Source: JABDBL01 sp963845445 (GTDB lineage Bacteria; Cyanobacteriota; Vampirovibrionia; Obscuribacterales; Obscuribacteraceae). From it: a stretch of DNA of 64,000 bases. Within the stretch, counting starts at the first letter, position 1. Every line of letters begins with the position of its first letter. The notes beneath the pieces were generated by a model. The model searched no databases, was not told the origin of the DNA, and saw nothing but the letters and a program-made list of their open reading frames with translations. The DNA is taken from assembly GCA_963845445.1 (NCBI GenBank), contig CAWJSE010000002.1, forward strand, positions 1,488,001 to 1,552,000, in the 5' to 3' direction. Positions 1 to 8,797 of the stretch are shown here, one piece after another. The translations under genes were made by a program, and so were the position numbers.

Positions 1-39
1 CATGTTTATATTTCCGCTTTTCTATCATTAATTCTATAA

Positions 40-186
40 GGCAGAGCAACCCTAGACCTCGCCCGGCGTTCGCTCATATTTATTGATGATTTTATCCGTT
101 GCTCAGCTATTAATTACTTCATCTAATACGGGCGTAACTAAAGACAATAATGCAATCAGTGCATAATAAACCAAACAAGTCTTCAT
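40..186 (-). pseudogene. Remnant of a family-3 solute-binding lipoprotein gene
   Basis: Reading leftward from an ATG at 186, a signal-peptide-like start (MKTCLVYYALIALLSLVT) runs straight into the family's C-terminal motif VLDEVINS and then a TGA stop at 103-105. Past that stop the same frame still reads like the family end (DKIINKYERTPGEV), but with a TAG where intact copies have YRVALPY. About 200 central residues are missing. This looks like a tandem copy that lost its middle by deletion and then gained stops. The mature part cannot fold as a binding protein. It may extend to the window edge. Confidence 0.7.
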
Positions 187-232
187 TTTTTCAGCCACAT
201 ATAAACTAATGGCTCTCCTTCTTATTTCTCCG

Positions 233-1114
233 TCAATGAAATTTATATGGCAAAGCCACTCGATAAACCTCGCCTGGCGTCTGCTCATATTTATTTATGG
301 TTTTATCCATTGCCCCACTATTAATTACTTCATCTAAAACCGTATCTAACATGGACTTAAAGTCAAATTCGCCTCGTCTAAACATCCAGCAATCCGGAAA
401 TACCCGCAGCGGATCCTTGGTGCTGATATTTTCAATAGTATGCGTATTATTCTTACTATAGCGATAGAGTGTAAAGGGATCAGCAAAAGTAATGTCGGCT
501 TTATGATCAGCAACGTTTAGCAAATTTTGAGATAAGTCAGTCATTTGTGTCATCGATAGAATATGAGCTTTAGGAAAATTCTCTTCAGCAACAATTTGAC
601 CAATGCCACCATCTATGGTTGCTATCGTAACATCCGAAGCATTGACTCTATTCATATTATTGTCAAACCTATGATCACCCACTCGCACGCAAGCATATAA
701 AGGGGTATAAAAAAGCGCTTTGCTAAAAGAAGCTACTTTTGCTCGGGAAGCCTCGGTCCAAACAGCTGTTGCCACCATGTCATAGCGATTTGTTTCTAGC
801 CCTTCAAGCATGGAACCCCAGCCAACTTCTTCACTCCACTCGACTGATAAACCAAGTTTTTTCGCCACCAAATTTAAGGCATCAATGCTAATACCGGACA
901 ATTCCCCTGTATTAGGATCTTTTATACAACTTGGTGGATAAATAACATAGGCACAACGAAGCTTGCCTGATTGTAGTACTCGATCGTAAACAGAACTATT
1001 ATTTCTTTCTATAACCCGATTTTCAAATTTAGTACAAGCACTTAAACTCAAAAATATAAATACCAAAAAGACTAATTTGATAATTATTCTGCTTTGTTCA
1101 ATAAAGATATTCAC
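233..1114 (-). CDS. Family-3 solute-binding lipoprotein (paralogue 1)
   Basis: A 293-residue extracytoplasmic substrate-binding protein of the amino-acid ABC transporter type (SBP family 3). The N-terminus has a hydrophobic signal segment ending in a lipobox (LSAC, near residue 27), so it should be lipid-anchored outside the membrane. The family pattern follows: YDRVLQSGKLRCAYVIYPP, then a KDPNTGELSGI turn, then the EVGWGSMLEG and NRYDMVATAVW segments. The C-terminus DEVINSGAMDK is nearly identical across its neighbours. Substrate is unknown; the fold suggests a small polar ligand. It lies far from the only permease/ATPase pair (5471-6875) and on the same strand, so it may share that pair or act as a spare receptor. 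Conserved segments are shared with six other loci within 10 kb. Confidence 0.85.
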   Translation of the reverse strand: MNIFIEQSRIIIKLVFLVFIFLSLSACTKFENRVIERNNSSVYDRVLQSGKLRCAYVIYPPSCIKDPNTGELSGISIDALNLVAKKLGLSVEWSEEVGWGSMLEGLETNRYDMVATAVWTEASRAKVASFSKALFYTPLYACVRVGDHRFDNNMNRVNASDVTIATIDGGIGQIVAEENFPKAHILSMTQMTDLSQNLLNVADHKADITFADPFTLYRYSKNNTHTIENISTKDPLRVFPDCWMFRRGEFDFKSMLDTVLDEVINSGAMDKTINKYEQTPGEVYRVALPYKFH

Positions 1115-1143
1115 AAAATAGTCTCTTCTAAAGTTGAAATATA

Positions 1144-1383
1144 TTACTTGCCTGGTGACTGATACGGTAAGGCCACACGATAAATTTCACCCGGAGCATT
1201 TTCATACTTGCTAATGATCTTATCCATAGCCCCACTGTTAATAACTTCATCTAACACTGTATCAAGCATTGCTTTAAATTCAGATTGGCCTCTATTGAAC
1301 ATCCAACAATTAGGAAACACTCTAATCGGATGACCATCGCTAATGGCTTCCACGGCTCCAAGATTATGACTTAGCATATTCAA
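1144..1383 (-). pseudogene. C-terminal fragment of a family-3 solute-binding protein
   Basis: Only about 79 residues remain. They match the last quarter of the neighbouring copies (HPIRVFPNCWMF, then VLDEVINSGAMDK, ending in YRVALPY). The signal peptide, lipobox and about 215 residues of the first lobe are missing, and no upstream continuation in any frame is visible before the synthase-like gene at 1438. It sits 29 bp upstream of the intact copy at 233-1114. This is best read as a truncated duplicate. The methionine at 1383 is probably not a real start. Confidence 0.75.
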
Positions 1384-1437
1384 TTTACCTTCGTCATCCT
1401 AACCCCACAATCTCATTATCCTCAATTCCTACAACGT

Positions 1438-2754
1438 TCATGATTTGTTCTTTTTATTTGCAAAATAACAAAAAGCTGAGGCTAAATATAAGCCAATAGC
1501 CACCAAATTCAAACTCCTAATGCCCCACCAATTCGACAAACACTCTAGCAATCCACCAACCACTGCACCAAAAAGGTTAAAAGCAAAAGCTTGCGACACA
1601 TTTGGCGCTTTAGCAAAAGCGGTAGAAAAAATGAGAGCGGCTATACCCATTGGCAGTACAGTAATAATAGTCATAAAACTATATACAATATAATGATCCC
1701 ATGAAGCACCGAGTAACAATTCAGTCGGCAAAAAATAATCGAATAGAATGGATACAATTAAGGCTGAATAAATTAACCGCAAATGTTTTTCTATTTGGAA
1801 GGGAAATCGGATCACAAAATAATTAGCAATCAGTATCATCAGTAATATACTGTTTATCACTATGGCCGATGTCACCCATGTAGAGCCATAGAGGAGGGAC
1901 AAGAACGAAATGCCATGTAATTCTAAAAGCATAAACGAAGCTCCCAGGAAAAACATATGCCAAACCGAAAGATCATTTTTAGCAAAAAGAAATTGGCGAG
2001 CAGCATAAATGCTTATCAGTATTATCTCCGCTAAAATTAAGAGATATGGCAGGTCAATGACATCCGGCTTAACATATAAGTAGGGCCAATCATCAGTTAA
2101 GACTCTTTCTGCCACCGGCTTGCCGATTTTCATTTGTTCATATTCAGTGGGTACCTTTAAAGTACCCTCTTTTACGGCTTTCCCAAAAAGAAAAATAGTA
2201 TTGATCTTTCCATGAATTACAAGAGGATCGTAGCCAGCTGCCTGAGAAAATGTCTTAAATAATCTTTCGCATGACCAACGATTAAATGTACCAAAAGATA
2301 TATGCATAATCCCATTTTCTTTGAGAAGATTCAATGCATTGGAAATGCTTTCTTTTGTATAGACATAGGAGTCCAAACGCACAGAGGAGCCCAACCCAGC
2401 AACTGTATGCGAATCCAGAGCAGAAAAATTGATAACATCATATCTATTCTTTGTCCTGGTCATAAAATGACGAGCATCATCACATATTAAATGGACATTC
2501 GCATTCGAGTAATCGGCGTTATATTTTTTTCCAATGGCTATGATGAGGGGATCAATTTCTACGGCATCGATGTTAGTAGCCCCTCTCTGTACGGCAGAAG
2601 ATACATTTTGTCCGGTTCCTGCGCCTACGATTAAAACATCCTTTGCATCATTAAAGGTAAAAGGAAGGTCGTAATCCTTACGGATAGATTCTGCAATTTG
2701 GGTACCATTGAGTGCGCTGCCGGGCGCAAGATTGATCAGATATTGATAAAACAA
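1438..2754 (-). CDS. Membrane spermidine-synthase-like protein, C-terminal part (frameshifted gene)
   Basis: The third and largest piece of one broken gene (with 2772-3332 and 3370-3573). It holds a Rossmann SAM-binding core of the spermidine-synthase type (VLIVGAGTGQN near residue 40, then VEIDPLII and YDVINFSALDSHT), followed by about seven hydrophobic segments to the C-terminus. Intact relatives carry N-terminal membrane helices, a synthase-like domain and more helices in a chain of over 700 residues. The frame joins the piece upstream if one base is added to the five-T run at 2798-2802: the unbroken reading then passes through KFVGLELSVNHLFYQYL. No decarboxylase gene for making aminopropyl donor is nearby, so true polyamine synthesis is doubtful. 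It interrupts the binding-protein array. Confidence 0.65.
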   Translation of the reverse strand: MFYQYLINLAPGSALNGTQIAESIRKDYDLPFTFNDAKDVLIVGAGTGQNVSSAVQRGATNIDAVEIDPLIIAIGKKYNADYSNANVHLICDDARHFMTRTKNRYDVINFSALDSHTVAGLGSSVRLDSYVYTKESISNALNLLKENGIMHISFGTFNRWSCERLFKTFSQAAGYDPLVIHGKINTIFLFGKAVKEGTLKVPTEYEQMKIGKPVAERVLTDDWPYLYVKPDVIDLPYLLILAEIILISIYAARQFLFAKNDLSVWHMFFLGASFMLLELHGISFLSLLYGSTWVTSAIVINSILLMILIANYFVIRFPFQIEKHLRLIYSALIVSILFDYFLPTELLLGASWDHYIVYSFMTIITVLPMGIAALIFSTAFAKAPNVSQAFAFNLFGAVVGGLLECLSNWWGIRSLNLVAIGLYLASAFCYFANKKNKS

Positions 2755-2771
2755 ATGATTAACTGAAAGTT

Positions 2772-3332
2772 CTAAACCGACAAATTTCTGCTCAACCTTT
2801 TTCTATCTTCAAAGACACACAAATCGATACGTTGATATGGTGACCATAAAGTTTTCAATTCTCCCGTTTGGTATAATCCATTTAATCCTGGAAACAATGG
2901 CATATTTCGCCCATAAGGCACCAGCATATAAACAACCACAATAGCAACCAAAGGTATCAATTGAATAGGCTTGTACTTTTTAGTTTTTAACCATAGATCT
3001 GCTGAGATGAAAGCGGTGGGTAATAATAAAAGCTGCCATGGCGCAAGACACAGTGCCGACAGCACTGGAAACAATATGCTGCCGACGATTGCACCAAATA
3101 CGTTTAGAGAATAAGCGGACAATGGTCTTAGGCTGGAGAAGAGAACTCCCAATCTAGAGCCAAGACAAACACAAACAGCGAATGGAATCGCTAAGAACAG
3201 AACAATTAGCAGCATAGAAAGAAGCAGATATGCTGATTTGACTTGTAAGAGACCGGCAAGATTATTCCACTGAAATATGCTCAAGACCGGAGACGCTAAA
3301 AGACTTATACCGCAAAAATCTGCCACTTTCAT
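2772..3332 (-). CDS. Membrane spermidine-synthase-like protein, middle part (frameshifted gene)
   Basis: This piece carries four or five hydrophobic helices (for example LLSMLLIVLFLAIPFAVCVC and AYSLNVFGAIVGSILFPVL) and then WSPYQRIDLCVFEDRK, the usual entry into the synthase domain. The methionine at 3332 is internal: the frame is open upstream through LRNDKNYKYLPFAILLFAIS and aligns with the piece at 3370-3573. It ends early (RLSRNLSV then stop) because of the apparent one-base loss at 2798-2802. Confidence 0.6.
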   Translation of the reverse strand: MKVADFCGISLLASPVLSIFQWNNLAGLLQVKSAYLLLSMLLIVLFLAIPFAVCVCLGSRLGVLFSSLRPLSAYSLNVFGAIVGSILFPVLSALCLAPWQLLLLPTAFISADLWLKTKKYKPIQLIPLVAIVVVYMLVPYGRNMPLFPGLNGLYQTGELKTLWSPYQRIDLCVFEDRKRLSRNLSV

Positions 3333-3369
3333 ACTGATAGCAAATAACAGAATAGCAAAAGGCAGATAT

Positions 3370-3573
3370 TTATAATTTTTGTCGTTTCGCAGAGCGAAAC
3401 CAACACCGAGCCCAACAAAACAGGCGATAAGCGGGAAAGTACGAAAGACAGTAAACGCTTCTCATATCGGCAGACATACATCGAATTATTAGTAATTCGA
3501 TGTATAGCGAAACTGCACTTAAAAGCCAGAGCTCAATCGCATTCTTATTGTTAATTCTGTCGGTTTGCTGCAT
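3370..3573 (-). CDS. Membrane spermidine-synthase-like protein, N-terminal part (frameshifted gene)
   Basis: The first 40 or so residues give a first helix (ELWLLSAVSLYIELLIIRCM); beyond MSADMR the frame turns to non-hydrophobic text. Removing one base at the TT of 3459-3460 restores RAFTVFRTFPLIACFVGLG, a normal second helix that runs into the next piece. The gene starts just after the stop of the binding protein at 3581 (same strand, 7 bp apart), so it was probably co-transcribed with it. Together the three pieces are one gene with two indels. Confidence 0.55.
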   Translation of the reverse strand: MQQTDRINNKNAIELWLLSAVSLYIELLIIRCMSADMRSVYCLSYFPAYRLFCWARCWFRSAKRQKL

Positions 3574-3580
3574 TTTTGAT

Positions 3581-4465
3581 TTACTTAGGACTGATTGCTT
3601 GATAGGGCAATGCTACACGAAAAACTTCGTTGGGTGCTCTTTCGTATTTAACAATAATCTTGTCCATAGCACCACTATTGATAACCTCATCTAAAACTGT
3701 ATCTAGCATTGCTTTAAACTCAAATTCACCGCGCTTTAGCATCCAACTGCTAGCAAAAATACGAATTGGTTTATCTGGATTAATACTCTCGACGGTTCCA
3801 GGATTATTTTTAATGAAGCGATCAGCAACAGTTGACTCCGCAAAGGTTACGTCAGCCTTGCCAGTGCTAACACTTAACAATAGTTGAGCAATATCAGTTA
3901 ACTCCGGCATAGATAAATGTTTAGCCTTCGGAAAATCATTCTGGGCAATGACCTCGACAGTGCCACCGTCTATAGTAGCAATTTTAACCTTGGGAGAATT
4001 TATTAATTCCCATCTATTTTTGAATCTCACATCGTCCTTGCGGCAAAAAACATAAACAGGACTATAAAATAGAGGTTTGCTAAAGTTAATCACTTTTGCT
4101 CGATTTGCATTAGTCCAAACTGGGGTGGGAATTAAATCATAACGTCCAGTATTAAAGCCTTCCAGCATTGTTCCCCAGCCAACTTCTTCTGTCCACTCTA
4201 CTGCTAGCCCTAATTTTTTTGCCACTAGTTCAATAGTGTCAATGCCAATACCAGATAATTTTCCAGAATTAGGATCTTTCATACATCCAGGCGGATAAAC
4301 AAGATAACCACAACGAATCTTTCCAGACTTTACCACACGGTCATAGATAGATTGCTCCCCATTTCTGCTAACTCCAGTCGCAGCATTGCTACAAGCACCC
4401 AAAAGAGGCAAAGTTAAAAGCACCATAAGTAGCCAAGTAAATTGCTTTTTCTTTCCTAACTTCAT
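3581..4465 (-). CDS. Family-3 solute-binding lipoprotein (paralogue 2)
   Basis: A 294-residue lipoprotein with a hydrophobic leader and lipobox (LGAC, near residue 25). The two-lobed family-3 pattern is intact: YDRVVKSGKIRCGYLVYPPG, EVGWGTMLEGF, NRAKVINFSKPLFYSP and C-terminal VLDEVINSGAMDK. It follows the sister copy at 4519 by 53 bp on the same strand, downstream of the ATPase and permease genes, so 6875 down to 3581 looks like one permease/ATPase/two-receptor operon. It and the copy at 4519 are the closest pair of the set, sharing long near-identical blocks in the C-terminal third. The ligand cannot be told from sequence. Confidence 0.87.
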   Translation of the reverse strand: MKLGKKKQFTWLLMVLLTLPLLGACSNAATGVSRNGEQSIYDRVVKSGKIRCGYLVYPPGCMKDPNSGKLSGIGIDTIELVAKKLGLAVEWTEEVGWGTMLEGFNTGRYDLIPTPVWTNANRAKVINFSKPLFYSPVYVFCRKDDVRFKNRWELINSPKVKIATIDGGTVEVIAQNDFPKAKHLSMPELTDIAQLLLSVSTGKADVTFAESTVADRFIKNNPGTVESINPDKPIRIFASSWMLKRGEFEFKAMLDTVLDEVINSGAMDKIIVKYERAPNEVFRVALPYQAISPK

Positions 4466-4518
4466 CTTATTAATATCTCCGAAAATTTTATATAGGCTGG
4501 AACTTTCCTTTCGATCAT

Positions 4519-5403
4519 CTAGTTCTTATTAGGCAATTGATACGGTAACGCTACGCGCAATATTTGATTAGGCTGTTGTTCATACTTATCAATAATCTTA
4601 TCCATTGCACCACTATTGATCAGTTCATCAAGAACAGTATCTAGCATCGCTTTAAACTCAAATTCACCGCGCTTCATTATCCAGCTATTAGAAAAAACAC
4701 GAATTGGTTTATCTGGATTAATATTTTCAATCATTCCGGGATTATTTTCGATAAAACGATTGGCAACTGTCGATGCTGCAAAAGTTATATCTGCTTTGCC
4801 CGCACCAATGTTTAGCAAGAGTTGAGCATTATCAGTTAGTTGAGGCATAGAAACCTTTTGCGCTTGAGGAAAGTCATCTTGAACAATCAACTCAGCAGTT
4901 CCACCATCAACCGTAGCAATTTTTGTCTTAGAGGAATTAATCAACTCCCAATGATTTTTAAATCTTTTATCTCCCTTGCGTGCATATATATATAGGGGAC
5001 TATAGAATAAAGGTCTACTAAAATTAACAACTTTTGCCCTATTTGCATTAGCCCAACTAGGGGTCGAGACTAAATCATAACGACCACTTATAAGTCCTTC
5101 TGACATTGTTCCCAAACTAACTTCTTCAATCCATTCAATAGTAAAACCAAGCTTCTTAGCCACAATTTCAATGGCTTCAACCCCTATGCCTGACAATTTT
5201 CCAGTATTAGGATCCTTAATACATTCGGGAGGCCAGATAAGGTAACCGCAACGAATCTTTCCCGATTGCATCACACGGTCATAAGTGGAATGCTTGCGAT
5301 TGCTAGTCACTCCAGTAGCAGCACTATTACAAGCGCACAACAAAGGCAAGGTCAAAAGCATTGTTAATAGCAGACTCAAGCGCCTTATCTTATATAGTTT
5401 CAT
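4519..5403 (-). CDS. Family-3 solute-binding lipoprotein (paralogue 3)
   Basis: A 294-residue lipoprotein with the leader LTMLLTLPLLCAC; the Cys of LCAC is the probable lipidated residue. The family motifs are complete (YDRVMQSGKIRCGYLIWPPE, a KDPNTGKLSGIGVEA turn, NRAKVVNFSRPLFYSPLYI). A small change from its sisters is EVSLGTMSEG where they have EVGWGTMLEG: the conserved Trp in the presumed ligand-cleft loop is lost, which hints at altered specificity. It begins 67 bp after the ATPase gene on the same strand and is the likely cognate receptor of that transporter. Confidence 0.87.
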   Translation of the reverse strand: MKLYKIRRLSLLLTMLLTLPLLCACNSAATGVTSNRKHSTYDRVMQSGKIRCGYLIWPPECIKDPNTGKLSGIGVEAIEIVAKKLGFTIEWIEEVSLGTMSEGLISGRYDLVSTPSWANANRAKVVNFSRPLFYSPLYIYARKGDKRFKNHWELINSSKTKIATVDGGTAELIVQDDFPQAQKVSMPQLTDNAQLLLNIGAGKADITFAASTVANRFIENNPGMIENINPDKPIRVFSNSWIMKRGEFEFKAMLDTVLDELINSGAMDKIIDKYEQQPNQILRVALPYQLPNKN

Positions 5404-5470
5404 CTAAAAATCCTCTTGGTCTATTCTAATAAGAATACGATAAAGCGTTCTAAGTACAATTATCGTTTAC

Positions 5471-6199
5471 TTAGCTAACAGTTTTAAGCACTGATAGAAA
5501 TTGGCTTAACCGCTCATGTTGTGGCGTTAGCAATATACTCGGACCACCTTCTTCTACAATCTCGCCACCAGCCATAAACACTATTTTGTCCGCAGCATCA
5601 TGAGCGAATTGCAAAAGGTGAGTAATAGTCAAGATACCAATACCTTGGCTACCCAGTTTTTTTAACTGAGAAAGGATTATCGCCGTTTGTTCGATATCTA
5701 GTGACGAAGTAATCTCATCCAAAAGCAAGTATTCAGGCTCCAGCAACAAAGCCCTTACCAGGGCTGCTCTTTGCCTTTGTCCTATGGACGCCTGATTCGG
5801 ATAGCGGTAAACAAAATGATTCATATCAAATAATTCCAGTAATTCTTGCAAACGCGGAGGATTGTCATCAAGATTACGAGCAGATAAAGGCAAAGTTATA
5901 TTTTGCAAAAGCGTTAAATGAGGCCAAAGAAACAATTGTTGAAAAACAACAGTGACCTTTGGCCAAGGTGCTTCTATCTTTTGAGATTTCTCTAGAGGGT
6001 ATTTATATGTGACACCGTCTATAGTTACACTGCCTGAATCCGGTTGTTCTAAGAACGCTAATATTTTCAACAAAGTGGTTTTCCCAGTGCCGCTTGGACC
6101 AATGAGTGCACAAATCTCGCCACGCTCAATAGACAAACTAACGTTTTTCAACACTTTGGTGTTTTCGTAAGACTTGCCGATATTCTTTGCTTCTAGCAT
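5471..6199 (-). CDS. Amino-acid-type ABC transporter ATPase
   Basis: The nucleotide-binding subunit of a polar amino acid importer (GlnQ/HisP type), about 242 residues from the ATG at 6199. That start is chosen because the protein then begins MLEAKNIGKSYENTKV as in the family, and an AGGG-like ribosome site precedes it. Walker A is GPSGTGKTT, the Q-loop is VVFQQ, Walker B is YLLLDE, and TSSLD and the switch His (ITH) are present. The signature is unusual: ASIGQRQR replaces the canonical LSGGQ. It starts 10 bp after the permease stop. Two binding-protein genes follow on the same strand. Confidence 0.9.
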   Translation of the reverse strand: MLEAKNIGKSYENTKVLKNVSLSIERGEICALIGPSGTGKTTLLKILAFLEQPDSGSVTIDGVTYKYPLEKSQKIEAPWPKVTVVFQQLFLWPHLTLLQNITLPLSARNLDDNPPRLQELLELFDMNHFVYRYPNQASIGQRQRAALVRALLLEPEYLLLDEITSSLDIEQTAIILSQLKKLGSQGIGILTITHLLQFAHDAADKIVFMAGGEIVEEGGPSILLTPQHERLSQFLSVLKTVS

Positions 6200-6209
6200 T
6201 ATCCCTGCC

Positions 6210-6875
6210 TTATTGTTCAGAATAATCACGAGTAAATTGCTTGCGTAGCCAAAGAGCCAAACCATTCATCGGCAAACAAATAACTAAAAAGAGTATGCCC
6301 AAAGCAGTATAAATTTCTACCGGCTTATAAATAACAGAATTGATTTGCTGAGCCACACGAAAAATCTCGTTCACCGATATCAAGCTAGCAAAGAGAGTAG
6401 CTTGCAGCATACCAACTTGAATCATCAGTAAACTAGGCAATGTTTGTCTAAGAATAATCGGTAACTGAATGTAGATAACAGTATGATAAGCAGATATTCC
6501 ACAAACTTTTGCTGCCACTATGTATTGATTGGGAAAGTCTCTTAGCGCTATTCTTACTACTTCAGAAACAGAAAAAATGTTGATAATCGAAATAGTTACT
6601 ACCGCTGTAATAAAGGGATCCACTACTATACCCAGCAAAGATTGCAAAGGATAATGCAACCAAAATAAAAATACCAGCATAGGCATGCCAGATAGAACAA
6701 ATGCTATAAGCCTTGTCGGTATGCCCAAAAGCTTAGTCCATTTGGCTGCCAAAATCCCAACCAAAGAACCTATGATCAGTCCAGCTGACCAAATGATAAG
6801 ACACATCTGGAAAGTAACCATTAGCCCATCGGCAAATGCTTGCTGATATTTCACTAAAATATCAAATACATTCAT
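6210..6875 (-). CDS. Amino-acid-type ABC transporter permease
   Basis: A 221-residue inner-membrane permease of the HisM/GlnP family. There are about five hydrophobic segments (for example MCLIIWSAGLIIGSLVGILA and the last helix ALGILFLVICLPMNGLALWL). The cytoplasmic coupling loop reads ALRDFPNQYIVAAKVCGISA, close to the family EAA-loop pattern. It is the only permease gene in the window, so all the nearby binding proteins either use it or have no local transporter. Transcription is leftward, divergent from the three receptors starting at 6948. Confidence 0.88.
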   Translation of the reverse strand: MNVFDILVKYQQAFADGLMVTFQMCLIIWSAGLIIGSLVGILAAKWTKLLGIPTRLIAFVLSGMPMLVFLFWLHYPLQSLLGIVVDPFITAVVTISIINIFSVSEVVRIALRDFPNQYIVAAKVCGISAYHTVIYIQLPIILRQTLPSLLMIQVGMLQATLFASLISVNEIFRVAQQINSVIYKPVEIYTALGILFLVICLPMNGLALWLRKQFTRDYSEQ

Positions 6876-6922
6876 TTAAACAAATTCAACTTGTAATCCC
6901 TAAACTTTAGCATGCTCCAGGC

Positions 6923-6944
6923 TTGCTATCATACAATGTAGCAA
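6923..6944. promoter_or_regulatory. Inverted repeat in divergent intergenic region (possible operator)
   Basis: The 72-bp gap between the leftward permease gene and the rightward binding-protein gene holds TTGCTA (6923-6928) and its reverse complement TAGCAA (6939-6944), separated by 10 bp. A repressor or activator shared by the two divergent units could bind here. No convincing -35/-10 pair was found, so this is only a candidate. Confidence 0.25.
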
Positions 6945-6947
6945 CTA

Positions 6948-7856
6948 ATGAAAACTCTTGAGAATATAATGCATCTCTTGTATTGCTTAATTTCCTCCTT
7001 CTTATTGATCATCGCATTAACAAGCTGCCAAAATTTGTATAGTGCAACAACTCCTGTAGCTCAGCGCAGCACATACGATCGCATCATGAGCACAGGAACA
7101 ATTCGTTGCGGATACTTGACATATCCCCCGTATTGCATGAAGGATCCCAATACCGGCAATCTGACCGGTATTTTTGTCGAAGCAATTGAAATGGTTGGTA
7201 AAAGATTAGGATTAAAAGTCGTTTGGGCTGACGAAGTCGGTTATGAATCACTTTTCGAAGGTTTGCGATCAAATCGCTATGACATCTTTGCTGGTGGACT
7301 GTGGCCTAATGCTGACAGAGCAAAAGCGGCTGATTTTAGTATCCCCATATTTTATAGCGCCTTTAAAGCTTATGGGCGCAGTAGCGAAAATCGTTTTCAC
7401 AGTAACTTGCAGGCAATTAATTCTCCCCAAATAACTATTGCTGTGCTTGATGGAGCTATGGAAGACTTAATTGCCAAAAGTGATTTCCCTCTCGCTAAAC
7501 GCCTGTCATTACCTCAGCTAAGCCCGTTTTCACAGAACTTGCTTAACATAAGGACAAAAAAAGCCGATGTCACTTTTGCCGAACCAGGCATTATAAGCCT
7601 CTTTCTTAAAAACAACCCTAACAGTCTAAAAGAGTTGGCGCCCAATCAACCACTGCGAATTTTTGGCAATACTTATGCGTTTAATATTGGCGAAATAACA
7701 TTCAAAAATATGATAAACACAGTGCTCGAAGAACTCCTCAATAGCGGCGAAATTGAAAGGCTAATTAAAAAATATGAATTAGCTCCCGGAGCGTTTTACC
7801 CTGTAGCACGACCTTATCAGACGCCGTCAAATACACGGCTAGCCAAAGTTCACTGA
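6948..7856 (+). CDS. Family-3 solute-binding lipoprotein (paralogue 4)
   Basis: A 302-residue lipoprotein with a long hydrophobic leader and lipobox LTSC near residue 27. The receptor pattern follows: YDRIMSTGTIRCGYLTYPPY, KDPNTGNLTGIFVEA, EVGYESLFEG, NADRAKAADFSIPIFYSA. It is first of three rightward copies (with 7907 and 8798) divergent from the transporter operon. Its C-terminal block (VLEELLNSGEIERLIKKYE) has drifted more from the leftward copies' DEVINSGAMDK, so this branch is older or has diverged in function. Confidence 0.86.
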   Translation: MKTLENIMHLLYCLISSFLLIIALTSCQNLYSATTPVAQRSTYDRIMSTGTIRCGYLTYPPYCMKDPNTGNLTGIFVEAIEMVGKRLGLKVVWADEVGYESLFEGLRSNRYDIFAGGLWPNADRAKAADFSIPIFYSAFKAYGRSSENRFHSNLQAINSPQITIAVLDGAMEDLIAKSDFPLAKRLSLPQLSPFSQNLLNIRTKKADVTFAEPGIISLFLKNNPNSLKELAPNQPLRIFGNTYAFNIGEITFKNMINTVLEELLNSGEIERLIKKYELAPGAFYPVARPYQTPSNTRLAKVH

Positions 7857-7906
7857 TATATTAACAAGTAAAAACCGCCAGATATTTTAGAGAGAATACG
7901 CAGACA

Positions 7907-8773
7907 GTGAAAAAAAATCCCATACAAGTTTATTTAGCCTTTTTATCAGCACTGGTCTTGCTAACAAGTTGTTCTATGCAGGCAGACAGATCTTCCCACT
8001 CTCAATCTGATTCACTCTATCATCGCGTTATGAAAGCAGGCACAATCCGCTGTGGATATGCTATGTATCCGCCTTATTGTATGAAGGATCCAAACAATGG
8101 CAAACTTTCAGGCATTTGTGTGGACATTCTAGAAGAAGCCGGAAAGAATTTGGGGCTTAAAATCGATTGGGCAGAAGAAGTTGGTTGGGGGAGTATCATC
8201 CAGGGAATAGAAACCAATCGTTATGATTTGTTACCTATAGGAGTATGGCCAAATGCAAATCGAGGTAAGCACGCAAGTTTTTCAGTACCTCTTTTTTACA
8301 ACGCATATGAAATTTACGCACGCCAGAACGATAACAGATTTACTCATGACTTGCAGGCCATTAACTCGCGATCAGTAACCATAGCAACAATCGATGGATA
8401 TCATATTCAAGATGTTGCCAAAAAACGTTTTCCATTTGCGCACATACTCACTCACCCCGATATGTGCGATGGTGGACAAGTCATGCTGGATGTAATAACC
8501 AAAAAAGCAGATGTTACTTTTGCAGATCCTAGCCTTGCAGCAATTTTTTTAAAAAGTCATCCTGGAATGATAAAAAACGTGGGGAAAAAACCGATCTCTA
8601 TTGAAGCGAATACTATGATGTTTAAAATTGGCGAGCCAGCATTCAAATCAATGTTAGATACAGCACTTACTGAATTGATTAATAACGGGTATGTGGACTC
8701 AGTTTTGAATAAATATGAGCCTAAATCTGGCGTTTATTTACGCCTGGCTCCTCCTTATCAAAGCCAGAAATAA
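7907..8773 (+). CDS. Family-3 solute-binding lipoprotein (paralogue 5)
   Basis: A 288-residue lipoprotein starting at a GTG and having a lysine-rich n-region (KKNPIQ), a hydrophobic core and lipobox LTSC near residue 22. Motifs: YHRVMKAGTIRCGYAMYPPY, EVGWGSIIQGIETNRYD, NANRGKHASFSVPLFYNAY. The family position usually read as DGGTxE is DGYHIQDV here, and the C-terminal helix is ELINNGYVDSVLNKYE, so ligand contacts probably differ. It is 50 bp from its upstream sister and probably in one transcription unit with it. Confidence 0.85.
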   Translation: MKKNPIQVYLAFLSALVLLTSCSMQADRSSHSQSDSLYHRVMKAGTIRCGYAMYPPYCMKDPNNGKLSGICVDILEEAGKNLGLKIDWAEEVGWGSIIQGIETNRYDLLPIGVWPNANRGKHASFSVPLFYNAYEIYARQNDNRFTHDLQAINSRSVTIATIDGYHIQDVAKKRFPFAHILTHPDMCDGGQVMLDVITKKADVTFADPSLAAIFLKSHPGMIKNVGKKPISIEANTMMFKIGEPAFKSMLDTALTELINNGYVDSVLNKYEPKSGVYLRLAPPYQSQK

Positions 8774-8797
8774 AACGGTCTATTTACTCGAAAACTT

